A DNA stretch of 28,891 nt from Rhizobium sp. Its GTDB lineage: Bacteria; Pseudomonadota; Alphaproteobacteria; Rhizobiales; Rhizobiaceae. Both the position numbers and the translations under genes were made by a program. Position 1 is the first letter of the stretch; each line of letters opens with the position of its first letter. The notes under the pieces are model-generated. The model made no database searches. It saw only the letters and a list, made by a program, of their open reading frames with translations, and was not told the origin of the DNA. The stretch spans positions 7,108 to 35,998 of the forward strand of contig DNPN01000043.1 of the NCBI GenBank assembly GCA_003501385.1, in the 5' to 3' direction. Positions 7,175 to 14,858 of this stretch are shown here, one piece after another.

Positions 7175-7315
7175 TAAAGCGTCGTGTATGCTAAAAGACA
7201 ACAAAGGACGCTTTAGAGTTCGTCAGGGAAAAGTGGAGCCCGGTTTTCCCGAAAAGACAAACGAAAACAAGAGAGTTTAGAGTCTGTCTGGTTCAATCTG
7301 AACCTGACAGACTCT
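7175..7315. repeat. Mosaic palindromic intergenic repeat (RIME-like)
   Basis: Three palindromic blocks in a row: TAAAGCGTC (7175-7183) with GACGCTTTA (7207-7215); GGGAAAA (7226-7232) with TTTTCCC (7244-7250); and a near-perfect 37-bp palindrome (7279-7315) made of AGAGTCTGTC/GACAGACTCT around GGTTCA/TGAACC. This architecture, and the AAAAGACAAACGAAAACAA-type connector, are familiar from the intergenic mosaic elements of rhizobia. It occupies much of the gap between the DUF1489 and DUF1476 genes. Confidence 0.65.
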
Positions 7316-7415
7316 CATGCAATTGGAAGTCGGATTGGTCGTAAATCCCGCGCCAACATCTCCACCTTACGCATCATTTGATCGCACAATACGAGATTGC
7401 GCCTTAGACTTTGGT

Positions 7416-7727
7416 TTACAGATGTTGATGAAGCTCAACGCTTGCCGTCCGCAACAAGTCCCGCATCCTGTCATGAATTTCGTCGTCTCGACCATCGATG
7501 CCTGCAACCTCGAAGTCGCGGCTGACCCGTTCCGATACGCCACTGGGGTCCACGACACTCATTTCAGCGAGTTCCTGCGCATAGTTCTGCGGATCAGAAT
7601 TCTTCATAATACTTGCAGCCCAAAATCCCAGCAGCGCATTTCTGCGTGCCGTTATTCTGAATTGCATGTCTTGATCATAAGCATACTTATCTTCAAACGC
7701 ACTGACCTGATGCTGAATCGCTACCAT
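7416..7727 (-). CDS. DUF1476 / F1-ATPase zeta-subunit-like inhibitor protein
   Basis: A 103-aa protein with the DUF1476 pattern: an N-terminal AFEDKYAYDQDMQFRITARRNALLGFWAA segment (residues 10-38) followed by a helical domain ending MRDLL. Family members of alphaproteobacteria (zeta subunit) bind the F1-ATPase and block ATP hydrolysis through the N-terminal segment. GAGGG lies about 6 bases before the ATG at 7727. The gene is alone, preceded by an extremely AT-rich spacer. The middle part (EMSVVDPSGVSERVSRDFE) looks diverged from the usual form, so this may be a second paralogue; that cannot be settled from this window. Confidence 0.8.
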   Translation of the reverse strand: MVAIQHQVSAFEDKYAYDQDMQFRITARRNALLGFWAASIMKNSDPQNYAQELAEMSVVDPSGVSERVSRDFEVAGIDGRDDEIHDRMRDLLRTASVELHQHL

Positions 7728-7789
7728 ATTAATCCCTCGATGATTATCTGTTGCGTTTCGGATTACATTTCGCTTTTTAAGCAGTAAAA

Positions 7790-7910
7790 TATTACAATCT
7801 GTTGATATATGTGGTTTAATTTCAATGAATTATTTTATATGATTATTTATTAAATTTTATATTTAGATTTTATATTCATGATTATTTTTATATTTTAGGT
7901 CAGGACTGCA
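7790..7910. other. Extremely AT-rich intergenic stretch
   Basis: Within 7801-7900 only about 13 of 100 bases are G or C, against a GC-rich background. It lies upstream of the DUF1476 gene and, with 7911-8161, makes up a gene-free gap of over 400 bases. Such DNA is a plausible target for MucR/Ros-type or other AT-binding nucleoid proteins. No gene was found in it. Confidence 0.6.
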
Positions 7911-8085
7911 TACCTAAATCAAATGATTTCTGGTTCAATCATAGACACTGCCTTTGGATTTGACCAAATACGGCTCAGTGATTGTACCAACGTTGCGCTA
8001 AACCGCACTTTGTGATGCCAGCCTGCTTGCAGCGAATAATAGCCAAGCCAAAATCTTGCGTCAGTGTTGCTCTCATATCTGTGCG

Positions 8086-8115
8086 TTGACAAATGTGAGC
8101 ATACTAGCATATCAC
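8086..8115 (+). promoter_or_regulatory. Candidate promoter of the Tat-SBP ABC operon
   Basis: A perfect TTGACA (8086-8091) is followed by -10-like sequences at 16-18 bases (CATATC, ATATCA or TATCAC within 8108-8115). The spacer contains a direct repeat GCATA-CTA-GCATA flanked by inverted GTGA and TCAC (about 8095-8116), which could be an operator. Confidence 0.45.
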
Positions 8116-8161
8116 TTGCATCGGGAGTTCTATTTAAATTTTGGTAACGTGGGAGGAGAGC

Positions 8162-9340
8162 ATGGTGCAGGTCAGCAGAAGAACATTTATAGGAACCGCC
8201 GCCGGTGTTGCTGGCTTGGGGATGTTGCCTCGGCTCGGAATGGCTGCGATTAAGCAGCCGGCTAGCCCGGTGACAATCACCGTTGCGGATGTTGCGGGTA
8301 ATCTGGCCCTGACACAGGGCATGTTTGAGAAATATGCAGCCGCCAAGCCGCAGTGGGTTTCGCGTTTTGCCTTTACAAAGGCACCAGCACCGGAACTGCC
8401 ATCGAAGCTCAGGGCTCAACAGGCGGCCGGCAAAGTGGATATCGACCTTGTGTTGACCGGCACCGATGCGCTGGCTGCTGGACTGTCCCAAGGTCTTTGG
8501 GTTGATTTGAAAGCCCACAAGGCAGATCTGCCGTCGCTGGAGACAATTCTTCTGCCGCAGGCTTTGAAAATGCAGGCGCTGGCGCAAGATCAGGGCGTGA
8601 TCGTGACCTATTACCCCTCCGGCCCGTTGATTGAATATATGCCGGACCGTGTCAAACAGGTTCCTGCGACGGCTGAAGAATTGCTGGCCTGGTCCAAAGC
8701 CCATCCCAAGCGCTTCATGTATGCCCGCCCTGCCAATTCCGGCCCCGGCCGCACGTTCTTGATGGGTCTGCCGTATCTTCTGGGCGACAAAGACCCGAAA
8801 GACCCCGTCAATGGCTGGGGCAAGACCTGGGACTACCTCAAGGCGCTAGGTGAAAACATTGAATATTACGGCACCGGCACAACGCAAGTGATGAAGGAAC
8901 TGGGTGAGGGCACACGCGACATCGTTGCAACCACCACTGGCTGGGACATCAATCCACGTGTTCTTGGTATTGTTCCGGCGGAAGCCAAAGTGGCCACCCT
9001 CAAGGGCTTCCACTGGGTCACCGATGCCCACTATGCGGTCATTCCCAAGGGCGTATCAGAAGAGAAGATTGCCGTTTTGCTGGATGTGATCAACTTCATT
9101 CTCCAGCCCCAACAGCAAGCCATTGCCTTTGATGATGGCTATTTCTACCCCGGCCCGGCGGTCAAGGATGTGAGCATTTCTATGGCTCCCCAAAAGAGCC
9201 AGGACGCCATCGCCGAATTTGGCCGCAAAGAATACGACGGCTGGATTGCTGACAATCCGTTGGAAGTGCCACTTGACGCGTCCAAAATCGTCGATGCCTT
9301 CCGCATCTGGGACGAAAAGATTGGCGCGGCCAAGGGTTGA
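8162..9340 (+). CDS. ABC transporter substrate-binding protein with Tat signal
   Basis: A 392-aa periplasmic solute-binding protein of the spermidine/putrescine or iron(III)-type class. The N-terminus has a twin-arginine motif SRRTFIG (residues 5-11), a hydrophobic stretch and an A-x-A-like end, so it should be exported folded by the Tat system. The mature part has a two-domain binding-protein look (DIDLVLTGTDAL, then a later TTTGWDINPR and a helical C-terminus), but no motif fixes the ligand. The ATG at 8162 is chosen because GGGAGGAGA lies just upstream; a GTG at 8141 is less likely. It is the first gene of an operon with an ATPase and two permeases. Confidence 0.85.
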   Translation: MVQVSRRTFIGTAAGVAGLGMLPRLGMAAIKQPASPVTITVADVAGNLALTQGMFEKYAAAKPQWVSRFAFTKAPAPELPSKLRAQQAAGKVDIDLVLTGTDALAAGLSQGLWVDLKAHKADLPSLETILLPQALKMQALAQDQGVIVTYYPSGPLIEYMPDRVKQVPATAEELLAWSKAHPKRFMYARPANSGPGRTFLMGLPYLLGDKDPKDPVNGWGKTWDYLKALGENIEYYGTGTTQVMKELGEGTRDIVATTTGWDINPRVLGIVPAEAKVATLKGFHWVTDAHYAVIPKGVSEEKIAVLLDVINFILQPQQQAIAFDDGYFYPGPAVKDVSISMAPQKSQDAIAEFGRKEYDGWIADNPLEVPLDASKIVDAFRIWDEKIGAAKG

Positions 9341-9345
9341 TGACT

Positions 9346-9374
9346 TGGCCCGCCGTACCAAAAGCGGCGGGCCA
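9346..9374 (+). promoter_or_regulatory. Intercistronic hairpin between binding protein and ATPase genes
   Basis: A perfect 9-bp stem, TGGCCCGCC (9346-9354) with GGCGGGCCA (9366-9374), starts 5 bases after the binding-protein stop. Only CTTATT follows, so it is a leaky terminator or an mRNA-stabilising structure rather than a strong stop. The following 140 bases up to the ATPase start show no gene. Confidence 0.6.
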
Positions 9375-9516
9375 CTTATTCAACACGACCCTGCAGTCAC
9401 GTGCTGCATGTCGTATTCAACTGTATGACAAAACTTTGAAAACAAGACTATCACCTTCAGTCCAGAGGACTTGAGGGACGTTGTCTTATGGTTCTTCCGT
9501 AGACAGGAGAGTTCAC

Positions 9517-10629
9517 TTGGCCTCGCATTCCCATGCATCAATCCCCACTGGCAATCCCAAACAAGATGGGCCAAAACAAGGGGCGCGTCTTGAGCTTGTC
9601 GGCCTTCGCCGTGCATTTGGTGCCTACAAGGCTTTGGATGGCATTGATCTGGCCATTGAGCCGGGCGAATTCATTGCCCTTCTCGGCCCTTCTGGCTGTG
9701 GCAAATCCACGGCGCTCAACTGCATTGCAGGACTTTTGCCGCTGACGGGCGGGGAAATCCGCGTTGGCGGCCAACGCATTGACCAGTTGGAGCCGGAAAA
9801 ACGCGGCTTTGGCATGGTGTTTCAAAGTTACGCGCTGTTTCCGCACATGAGCGTGCGCCGAAATGTCGGCTTCGGCCTTGCCATGCAAGGGATCAAGGGT
9901 GCAGAGGCCGACAGGCGGATTGAAGCGGCGCTCAATCTTGTGCGGCTTGGCTCGCAAGCCGATAAATTGCCCGGCCAACTCTCCGGCGGCCAACAGCAGC
10001 GCGTGGCCATTGCCCGCGCTATCGTGATCCGGCCACCCGTGGTGCTGATGGATGAACCGCTCTCCAATCTCGATGCCAAGCTACGCCTTGAAATGCGCGC
10101 CGACATTCGCGCCATTCACGATCAAATCGGCTCCACCACCATTTACGTCACCCACGATCAGGATGAGGCCCTTTCGATGGCCGATCGGATTGTGGTGATG
10201 AGCCAGGGCCATATTCGCCAGATTGGCACGCCGGAAGATCTCTACATGCGCCCCAGCCATGTAGATGTCGCTGATTTCATGGGTTTCCGCACGCGTATTA
10301 CTGGACGTATCACCGCTGTTTTCGGCCAGGAAGCGCAGATCGATGCCGCTGGTGCCAATATCACTGGCACGCTTCGCCAGCCCGCAAATGTCGGTGATGC
10401 GGCTGTGCTGAGTGCTCGGCCAGAGGATCTTGTGGCCGTGAGTGACGGCAGCGGCATTCCCGTGACGGTCAAATCCATGGAATATCGCGGTCGCGCCTTT
10501 TTCGGCTCGGCAGAGGCCAAGGATGGTGCGGAGGTTTATTTCCGCGCAGATACCTTGCTGCCGCGCGGCACAGTCACCTCCGTCAAGCCATCGGATGGCC
10601 GCGCTTTGATTTTTAAAGGTGACGTATGA
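9517..10629 (+). CDS. ABC transporter ATP-binding protein, PotA/FbpC-like
   Basis: A 370-aa cytoplasmic ATPase that powers the importer. Walker A GPSGCGKST is at about residues 57-65, the signature LSGGQQQR at about 154, Walker B VVLMDEP at about 175, and the switch histidine in YVTHDQ. The remaining 130 or so residues form a TOBE-like regulatory domain, as in PotA and FbpC. The start is probably a TTG at 9517, because AGGAG sits 7 bases before it; the frame is open to an upstream TTG at 9481 that has no such site. The stop overlaps the next gene (ATGA). Confidence 0.9.
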   Translation: MASHSHASIPTGNPKQDGPKQGARLELVGLRRAFGAYKALDGIDLAIEPGEFIALLGPSGCGKSTALNCIAGLLPLTGGEIRVGGQRIDQLEPEKRGFGMVFQSYALFPHMSVRRNVGFGLAMQGIKGAEADRRIEAALNLVRLGSQADKLPGQLSGGQQQRVAIARAIVIRPPVVLMDEPLSNLDAKLRLEMRADIRAIHDQIGSTTIYVTHDQDEALSMADRIVVMSQGHIRQIGTPEDLYMRPSHVDVADFMGFRTRITGRITAVFGQEAQIDAAGANITGTLRQPANVGDAAVLSARPEDLVAVSDGSGIPVTVKSMEYRGRAFFGSAEAKDGAEVYFRADTLLPRGTVTSVKPSDGRALIFKGDV

Positions 10630-11504
10630 GCCAATCGTCTTTGCGCGTTCATCTCGCGACCAAAGGGCTGGATGGCACAACGCTTCTGGTGGTGCCGGGT
10701 TTGTTGGTCATCCTCGCTTTGTTCATCTATCCCTTCATTTACGGTGTGATTGACTCTGTCACCCCTACCGATGGGCAATGGTACACGAACTATGTCACCT
10801 TCTTCACGGATCAGTTTCAATATCGCACCATTGGGGCCACGCTTTGGCTGGCCCTGCCGGTCACAATTGTCAATCTGGCGTTGGCGCTGCCCATTGCCTT
10901 CCGTGTGCGGCTGATGACGCGCCAAAGGCTGCTCACCACCATTCTGGTGCTGCCCGTCACGCTTGGCACGGTGTTTATCGCTGATGGACTTTTGACCTTT
11001 CTGGGGCCGCAAGGCTGGTTTAACCGCACACTGATCCTGATTGGCCTTCTGGATGCGCCGGTGAAACTCACCAACAATTACTGGGGCGTTTTTGCCTCGC
11101 TGCTGATATCCGGCTTTCCTTTTGCCTTCCTGCTGACGCTCTCCTATGTCACCGGCATTGACCCTGCGATTGAACAAGCTGCGGCAACACTAGGTGCGAA
11201 TGCCCGCAGGCGTTTTACCAAAGTGTTTTTGCCTTTGCTGGTGCCGGGGTTGGCTGTGACCTTCTGCCTTTCCTTCGTGCAGGCGTTTGCGGTGTTTCCA
11301 TCGGCCGTTCTTCTCGGCGCACCTGCGGGACCAACACGGGTGATTTCCATTGCTGCCTATCAGGCTGCGTTTGAGCAATATAATCACTCTCTCGGCTCCG
11401 CCATTGCCATCATCATGGGCATTGTCGAACTTCTGATTGTTGCAGCCGTGCTCATGCTGCGCTCCTTCTTCTATCGCGGCCCCGTGGCCGGAACGAAAGG
11501 CTAA
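10626..11504 (+). CDS. ABC transporter permease (first of two)
   Basis: A 292-aa inner-membrane permease with about six helices. The EAA loop that docks the ATPase is seen as EQAAATLGANARRRFTKVFLPLL (about residues 182-204, split here by family convention into EQAA and G-x9-LP). Its start overlaps the stop of the ATPase gene by four bases (ATGA), so it is translationally coupled. It pairs with the permease gene that starts 4 bases after its stop. Resembles PotB-type subunits; substrate unknown. Confidence 0.9.
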   Translation: MSQSSLRVHLATKGLDGTTLLVVPGLLVILALFIYPFIYGVIDSVTPTDGQWYTNYVTFFTDQFQYRTIGATLWLALPVTIVNLALALPIAFRVRLMTRQRLLTTILVLPVTLGTVFIADGLLTFLGPQGWFNRTLILIGLLDAPVKLTNNYWGVFASLLISGFPFAFLLTLSYVTGIDPAIEQAAATLGANARRRFTKVFLPLLVPGLAVTFCLSFVQAFAVFPSAVLLGAPAGPTRVISIAAYQAAFEQYNHSLGSAIAIIMGIVELLIVAAVLMLRSFFYRGPVAGTKG

Positions 11505-11508
11505 AGGC

Positions 11509-12351
11509 ATGATCCGCGATCAAGGCATAGGCTCGAAACTCTGGCGCACCGGTGTCTGGGCGCTGGCAATCTTGTTCATTCTCAATCTGGTGGCGGTGAT
11601 TGCTTCGGTGGTGGTCAATTCCTTCGCCCGCCGTTGGCTGGGCACATGGTTGCCAACCGGCTGGACAACCCGCTGGTATTCCGACGCATGGACAGAGTTT
11701 CAGCTCTCCGATGTTGTCACGGTCACCTTCCAGATCACCTTTACGGTGGTGATCATCTCTGGCCTGCTGGGTGTTGTCACCGCCTACGCGCTGGCCAGAC
11801 GTGATTTTCCGGGCAAACGACTGGTGATTCTCACTTTCCTCTTGCCGCTGCTGGTGCCGCCGCTGACTTACGGCATTCCGCTCGCAACTGTGCTCTACAA
11901 GGTCGGCCTAGGGGGCACGTTCTGGGGCGTGGTGCTGATCAATCTGGTGCCATCCCTGCCGTTTGTTATTCTGGTGATGATCCCGTTCATTGAGCAGATC
12001 GATCCGCGCATTGAGGCCGCCGCCAAAGTGTTTGGTGCGGGAACGTGGAGCTTGTTCACCCGCATCCTGCTGCCATTGTTGTTGCCCGGCATGTTGGCCG
12101 CTCTGCTCCTGGTGCTGGTACGGACGATTGCCATGTTCGAACTGACCTTCCTCATCGCTGGCCCAACCACGCAGACCCTGGTGGTATCGCTCTATTACGC
12201 CGTCTTTGCCTCCGGCGTGCGCGCCTCGCAGTCTATCGATGCGATGGCCGTGGTCTATATGGTCACGACGCTGTTCTGGCTGATTATCGCCCTGCAATTT
12301 GTCAGCCCAACTCAAATCGTCGCAAGAGCAAAGCAACAACCGGCAGCTTAA
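11509..12351 (+). CDS. ABC transporter permease (second of two)
   Basis: A 280-aa inner-membrane permease, PotC-like, with about six helices and an EAA loop (IEAAAKVFGAGTWSLFTRILLPLL). The frame is open 24 codons upstream inside the previous gene, but the ATG at 11509, 4 bases after the previous stop and preceded by AAAGG, begins the natural protein. It closes the operon. No terminator is evident in the 89 bases before dusA. Confidence 0.9.
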   Translation: MIRDQGIGSKLWRTGVWALAILFILNLVAVIASVVVNSFARRWLGTWLPTGWTTRWYSDAWTEFQLSDVVTVTFQITFTVVIISGLLGVVTAYALARRDFPGKRLVILTFLLPLLVPPLTYGIPLATVLYKVGLGGTFWGVVLINLVPSLPFVILVMIPFIEQIDPRIEAAAKVFGAGTWSLFTRILLPLLLPGMLAALLLVLVRTIAMFELTFLIAGPTTQTLVVSLYYAVFASGVRASQSIDAMAVVYMVTTLFWLIIALQFVSPTQIVARAKQQPAA

Positions 12352-12440
12352 AAAAACGCCTTCCTGTTTCCATTCACCGCCAAACTGCTTTATGAGCGTA
12401 GCAAAGAGCGCCTTGCTCCACGAATGAGAGATCAGGACCT

Positions 12441-13478
12441 ATGACGATGAAGGCCGAAAACCCCGGACATCCGGGATTTTCACACTATTCCGAAGGCAAG
12501 CTATTCGCCGTTGCACCAATGATTGACTGGACCGACACCTTCTGTCGGCGCTTTCATCGGCTGCTGACGCGGCGCGGCTTGCTTTATACCGAAATGATCG
12601 TGGCCGATGCGATTATTCATGGCAAGCGTGATCGCCTGCTGGCATTTGATGCCAGTGAACATCCTTTAGCGTTTCAGCTTGGCGGCTCTGATCCTCAGAA
12701 ACTCACCGAGGCTGTACGGATTGCCAGTGACTTTGGCTATGATGAGATCAACCTCAATGTTGGTTGCCCATCTGATCGCGTGCAGGCGGGAACATTCGGC
12801 GCTTGCTTGATGCGCGAGCCGCAGACGGTGGAAGCTTGCGTTCGTGCCATGAAGGCTGCCACATCCGTTCCGGTGACAGTGAAATGCCGGATAGGTGTGG
12901 ATGACCAGCAGCCGGAAGATGTCTTGCCCGATTTTCTCAAGCGCATGATTGGGGCAGGGGCGGATGCCATCTGGATTCACGCCCGCAAAGCGTGGCTTCA
13001 GGGCCTAAGCCCCAAGGAAAATCGCGAAGTGCCGCCGCTGGATTATCCGCTGGTGTACCGGATGCGCGAAGAGAACCCGGATGTGTTCATAGGCATCAAC
13101 GGTGGCATTGCCACGCTGGAAGAGGCTTCCGAGCATCTGAAGCACGTTGATGGCGTAATGCTGGGCCGTGCGGCCTATAACAATGCCACGATTCTCACCC
13201 GCGTTGACGCTGTGATTTATGGCGATGCCGACATTGCCCCCGATTGGGATTTCATCCGCGACGCCATGATGGATTATGCTGCCCGCCACATCGCAGAAGG
13301 TGGCAGGCTGGTGCATCTCACCCGTCATATGGTTGGCCTGTTTCAAGGCTATGCGGGCGCGCGCCGTTTTCGCCAAATTCTCTCTGCTGACGGCCCAAAG
13401 CCGGGTGCCGGGCCAGAGGTGATTGCAGCGGCCTTTGCTGCCGTGGATATTGCCGCAGGTCTTGTGCGCTCGGCCTGA
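12441..13478 (+). CDS. dusA: tRNA-dihydrouridine(20/20a) synthase DusA
   Basis: A 345-aa FMN enzyme that reduces uridines in the tRNA D-loop. Visible family features are APMIDWTD near the start, NVGCPSDRVQAGTFGACLM with the catalytic cysteine (about residue 110), KCRIGVDD, the IHARKAWLQGLSPKENR block that is typical of DusA, INGGI and GVMLGRAAY for phosphate binding. Length is normal. AGGAC lies close before the ATG. dusA is a frequent insertion point for integrating phages and islands, but the gene is intact and no integrase is nearby. Confidence 0.95.
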   Translation: MTMKAENPGHPGFSHYSEGKLFAVAPMIDWTDTFCRRFHRLLTRRGLLYTEMIVADAIIHGKRDRLLAFDASEHPLAFQLGGSDPQKLTEAVRIASDFGYDEINLNVGCPSDRVQAGTFGACLMREPQTVEACVRAMKAATSVPVTVKCRIGVDDQQPEDVLPDFLKRMIGAGADAIWIHARKAWLQGLSPKENREVPPLDYPLVYRMREENPDVFIGINGGIATLEEASEHLKHVDGVMLGRAAYNNATILTRVDAVIYGDADIAPDWDFIRDAMMDYAARHIAEGGRLVHLTRHMVGLFQGYAGARRFRQILSADGPKPGAGPEVIAAAFAAVDIAAGLVRSA

Positions 13479-13490
13479 ATTTGGCCCAAA

Positions 13491-13520
13491 TAAAAACGGC
13501 GCTCCTTGCGGAACGCCGTT
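13491..13520 (-). terminator. Terminator of the cold-shock gene (minus strand)
   Basis: AACGGCG (13495-13501) and CGCCGTT (13514-13520) form a 7-bp stem. Read on the minus strand it is followed by TTTTTA. It lies 37 bases past the csp stop and 12 bases past the dusA stop, so it may also limit the convergent transcript. Confidence 0.75.
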
Positions 13521-13556
13521 CACAATAACCTCGCCAGAACGGCGAAGGCGAAACAA

Positions 13557-13769
13557 TCACGCAGCGCGGATGTTTACAGCCTTAGGGCCTTTGCCCATGC
13601 GGTCAGCTTCTGTGTCGAAGGTCACTTCCTGACCGTCACGCAGAGTCTGAATGCCAGCAGCCTGAAGAGCGGAGATGTGAACGAATACGTCCTTCGCGCC
13701 GCCTTCTGGAGTGATGAAGCCGAAGCCCTTGTCCTGATTGAAGAATTTTACAACGCCTTTAATGGCCAT
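13557..13769 (-). CDS. cspA: Cold-shock protein (CspA family)
   Basis: A 70-aa single cold-shock domain that binds single-stranded nucleic acid and melts RNA structure. Both RNA-binding motifs are present: RNP1 KGFGFI (residues 14-19) and RNP2 VFVHIS (about 28-33). AAGGA precedes the ATG. A gene-free leader of about 220 bases lies upstream, as for other cold-shock genes, followed downstream by a good terminator. Family assignment is certain; which paralogue is not. Confidence 0.95.
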   Translation of the reverse strand: MAIKGVVKFFNQDKGFGFITPEGGAKDVFVHISALQAAGIQTLRDGQEVTFDTEADRMGKGPKAVNIRAA

Positions 13770-14021
13770 GGGATAAGTCCTTTTCCCTTGAGTTTTTTAG
13801 TTTTGCCTCGCCCGGTTCCCGGATGAAACATTGATCGCCTCTTCACGAAGAGACAGGTCGGTAGTCGAGATAACGGGGAAAAGACGTCTACCATCGGAGG
13901 TTAAGCCTCCAGCGCCGCATAGCCAATGACGGCCAGTCGCGGTGATACAATCAGTCCAGTCTCCGGGATCATAAGTACCCGAACGTGCAGTTATTTATAG
14001 GAATTTCGCCAAAGCAGCAAG
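13770..14021 (-). promoter_or_regulatory. Promoter and long 5' leader of the cold-shock gene
   Basis: On the minus strand a -10 CTATAA (13995-14000) lies 15 bases from CTTGCT (14016-14021). A start near 13988 gives a leader of about 219 nt. It contains GGAGG/CCTCC (13896-13910) and other short stems. Long leaders of this kind in csp mRNAs are known to refold with temperature; here that is inference. Confidence 0.4.
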
Positions 14022-14096
14022 CATATATAAAGTTTTCCTTCAAAATACTCGTTTAGATTGATGATTAAGTCTCAGCTTTCGGAAATTGATCCAGAA

Positions 14097-14116
14097 ATCC
14101 CCTTAGTATGAAGGGG
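14097..14116 (-). terminator. Weak terminator-like hairpin after the YHYH gene
   Basis: CCCCTT (14099-14104) pairs with AAGGGG (14111-14116), loop AGTATG. Read on the minus strand it directly follows the stop codon and is followed by ATTTCT, a poor T-run. Confidence 0.45.
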
Positions 14117-14260
14117 TTATTTCTTGCCATGGCAATGATAGCCACCTGTTTTTCGTTCATGATGGCAACCCTTGGAATCAAGTCCGCCACCGTGGGCGAA
14201 GGCTGTGACGCTGAAGCAGCATGTCATCACAATGAGCAGGCTTAATCTTAATGTGTTCAT
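14117..14260 (-). CDS. Small secreted YHYH-type protein
   Basis: A 47-aa protein: a short signal peptide (about residues 1-22, MNTLRLSLLIVMTCC then an A-F-A cleavage site) followed by HGGGLDSKGCHHERKTGGYHCH, split in the family as HGGG..GCH and GGYHCH. This Gly/His/Cys pattern recurs as a small module in secreted bacterial proteins and is sometimes fused to nucleases; it may bind metal. The ATG at 14260 is chosen because GAGGTG lies 6 bases upstream; the open frame runs 18 codons further. An AT-rich stretch lies upstream. Single gene, function unknown. Confidence 0.7.
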   Translation of the reverse strand: MNTLRLSLLIVMTCCFSVTAFAHGGGLDSKGCHHERKTGGYHCHGKK

Positions 14261-14307
14261 CGTTTCACCTCGTTGTACGCGGGGAGAGAGAAGCACACTC
14301 ACACAAC

Positions 14308-14475
14308 GATTCAATCTTTAATTTATTACTTTATAATATTTAATTTTTGATTGTTTTCGCGTGTGTGGAAAACTCCAGACAGTGAAAACCCATCAATGAC
14401 CTATGGCTGCAAAATAAAAAGCGAACACACGCCAAGTGATGAAGCTTCATTTATTTAAATGATTTTGAGAGAAGT
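14308..14475. other. AT-rich gap between the YHYH gene and tRNA-Lys
   Basis: The segment 14310-14358 is nearly all A and T, similar to the spacer before the DUF1476 gene, and probably contains the YHYH promoter (for instance TATAAA on the minus strand). No gene or repeat was seen. Confidence 0.35.
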
Positions 14476-14550
14476 GGTGAGAGCGATGGGATTCGAACCC
14501 ATGACCTACTGATTAAAAGTCAGTTGCTCTACCGGCTGAGCTACGCTCTC
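14475..14550 (-). tRNA. tRNA-Lys (anticodon TTT)
   Basis: On the minus strand a complete cloverleaf reads from 14550: acceptor GAGAGCG pairing with CGCTCTC (14479-14485 on the plus strand), D-arm AGCTCAGCCGGTAGAGC, anticodon stem ACTGA/TCAGT with loop CTTTTAA (anticodon TTT), and T-arm with GGTTCGAATCC. Discriminator A (14478) and a genomically encoded CCA (14475-14477) follow. No integrase or duplicated tRNA 3' end is nearby. Confidence 0.97.
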
Positions 14551-14587
14551 CCTGATAAGGCAAATCAGCACCTCAGGAAGTGGGCGG

Positions 14588-14616
14588 AACATAGTCAGGG
14601 TGATGTTTTCGGTCAA
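14588..14616 (-). promoter_or_regulatory. Promoter of tRNA-Lys
   Basis: On the minus strand TTGACC (14611-14616) and TATGTT (14588-14593) are exactly 17 bases apart. The start would be about 30 bases before the mature tRNA. Confidence 0.7.
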
Positions 14617-14858
14617 CCCAAAAAAGTGAGATTTTGCAGGTTTTTAACAGGCCTTTGTTCTGTAACGGCAAAAAAAGATGATTGGCATGTGATCGGAAAC
14701 AACGTTACCACATGCATGAGGCCGTGATACACCACGGCTGCATTTTGTCTGGTGCCCAAATCGTGCGCTGGCACATGAAGCGCACTGCAAGATTCGGGAC
14801 TTGAATTTGATACTGGTCTTAAGAATGGTGTAGTGTTGGCGAGAGGTTGGGAGACGTT
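14617..14858 (+). other. Gap upstream of ccdA
   Basis: There is no gene here. TTGAAT (14801-14806) is the best -35-like sequence for ccdA, without a clean -10. GGGAG (14849-14853) is the ribosome-binding site that fixes the GTG start at 14859. Confidence 0.35.

Noticed and set aside
6614..7177. A 187-codon plus-strand frame
   Set aside because: It is antisense to the DUF1489 gene, which has clear family features.
7317..7787. A 156-codon plus-strand frame
   Set aside because: It is antisense to the DUF1476 gene and its start lies in the mosaic repeat; no domain is visible.
7919..8704. A 261-codon minus-strand frame
   Set aside because: It overlaps the first half of the Tat-signal binding protein, has no recognisable domain and no ribosome-binding site, and is typical of antisense open frames in GC-rich DNA.
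14475..14550. tRNA-Lys and dusA (12441-13478) as integration sites of a mobile island
   Set aside because: Both are intact, and neither an integrase nor a duplicated tRNA or dusA end lies in the window.
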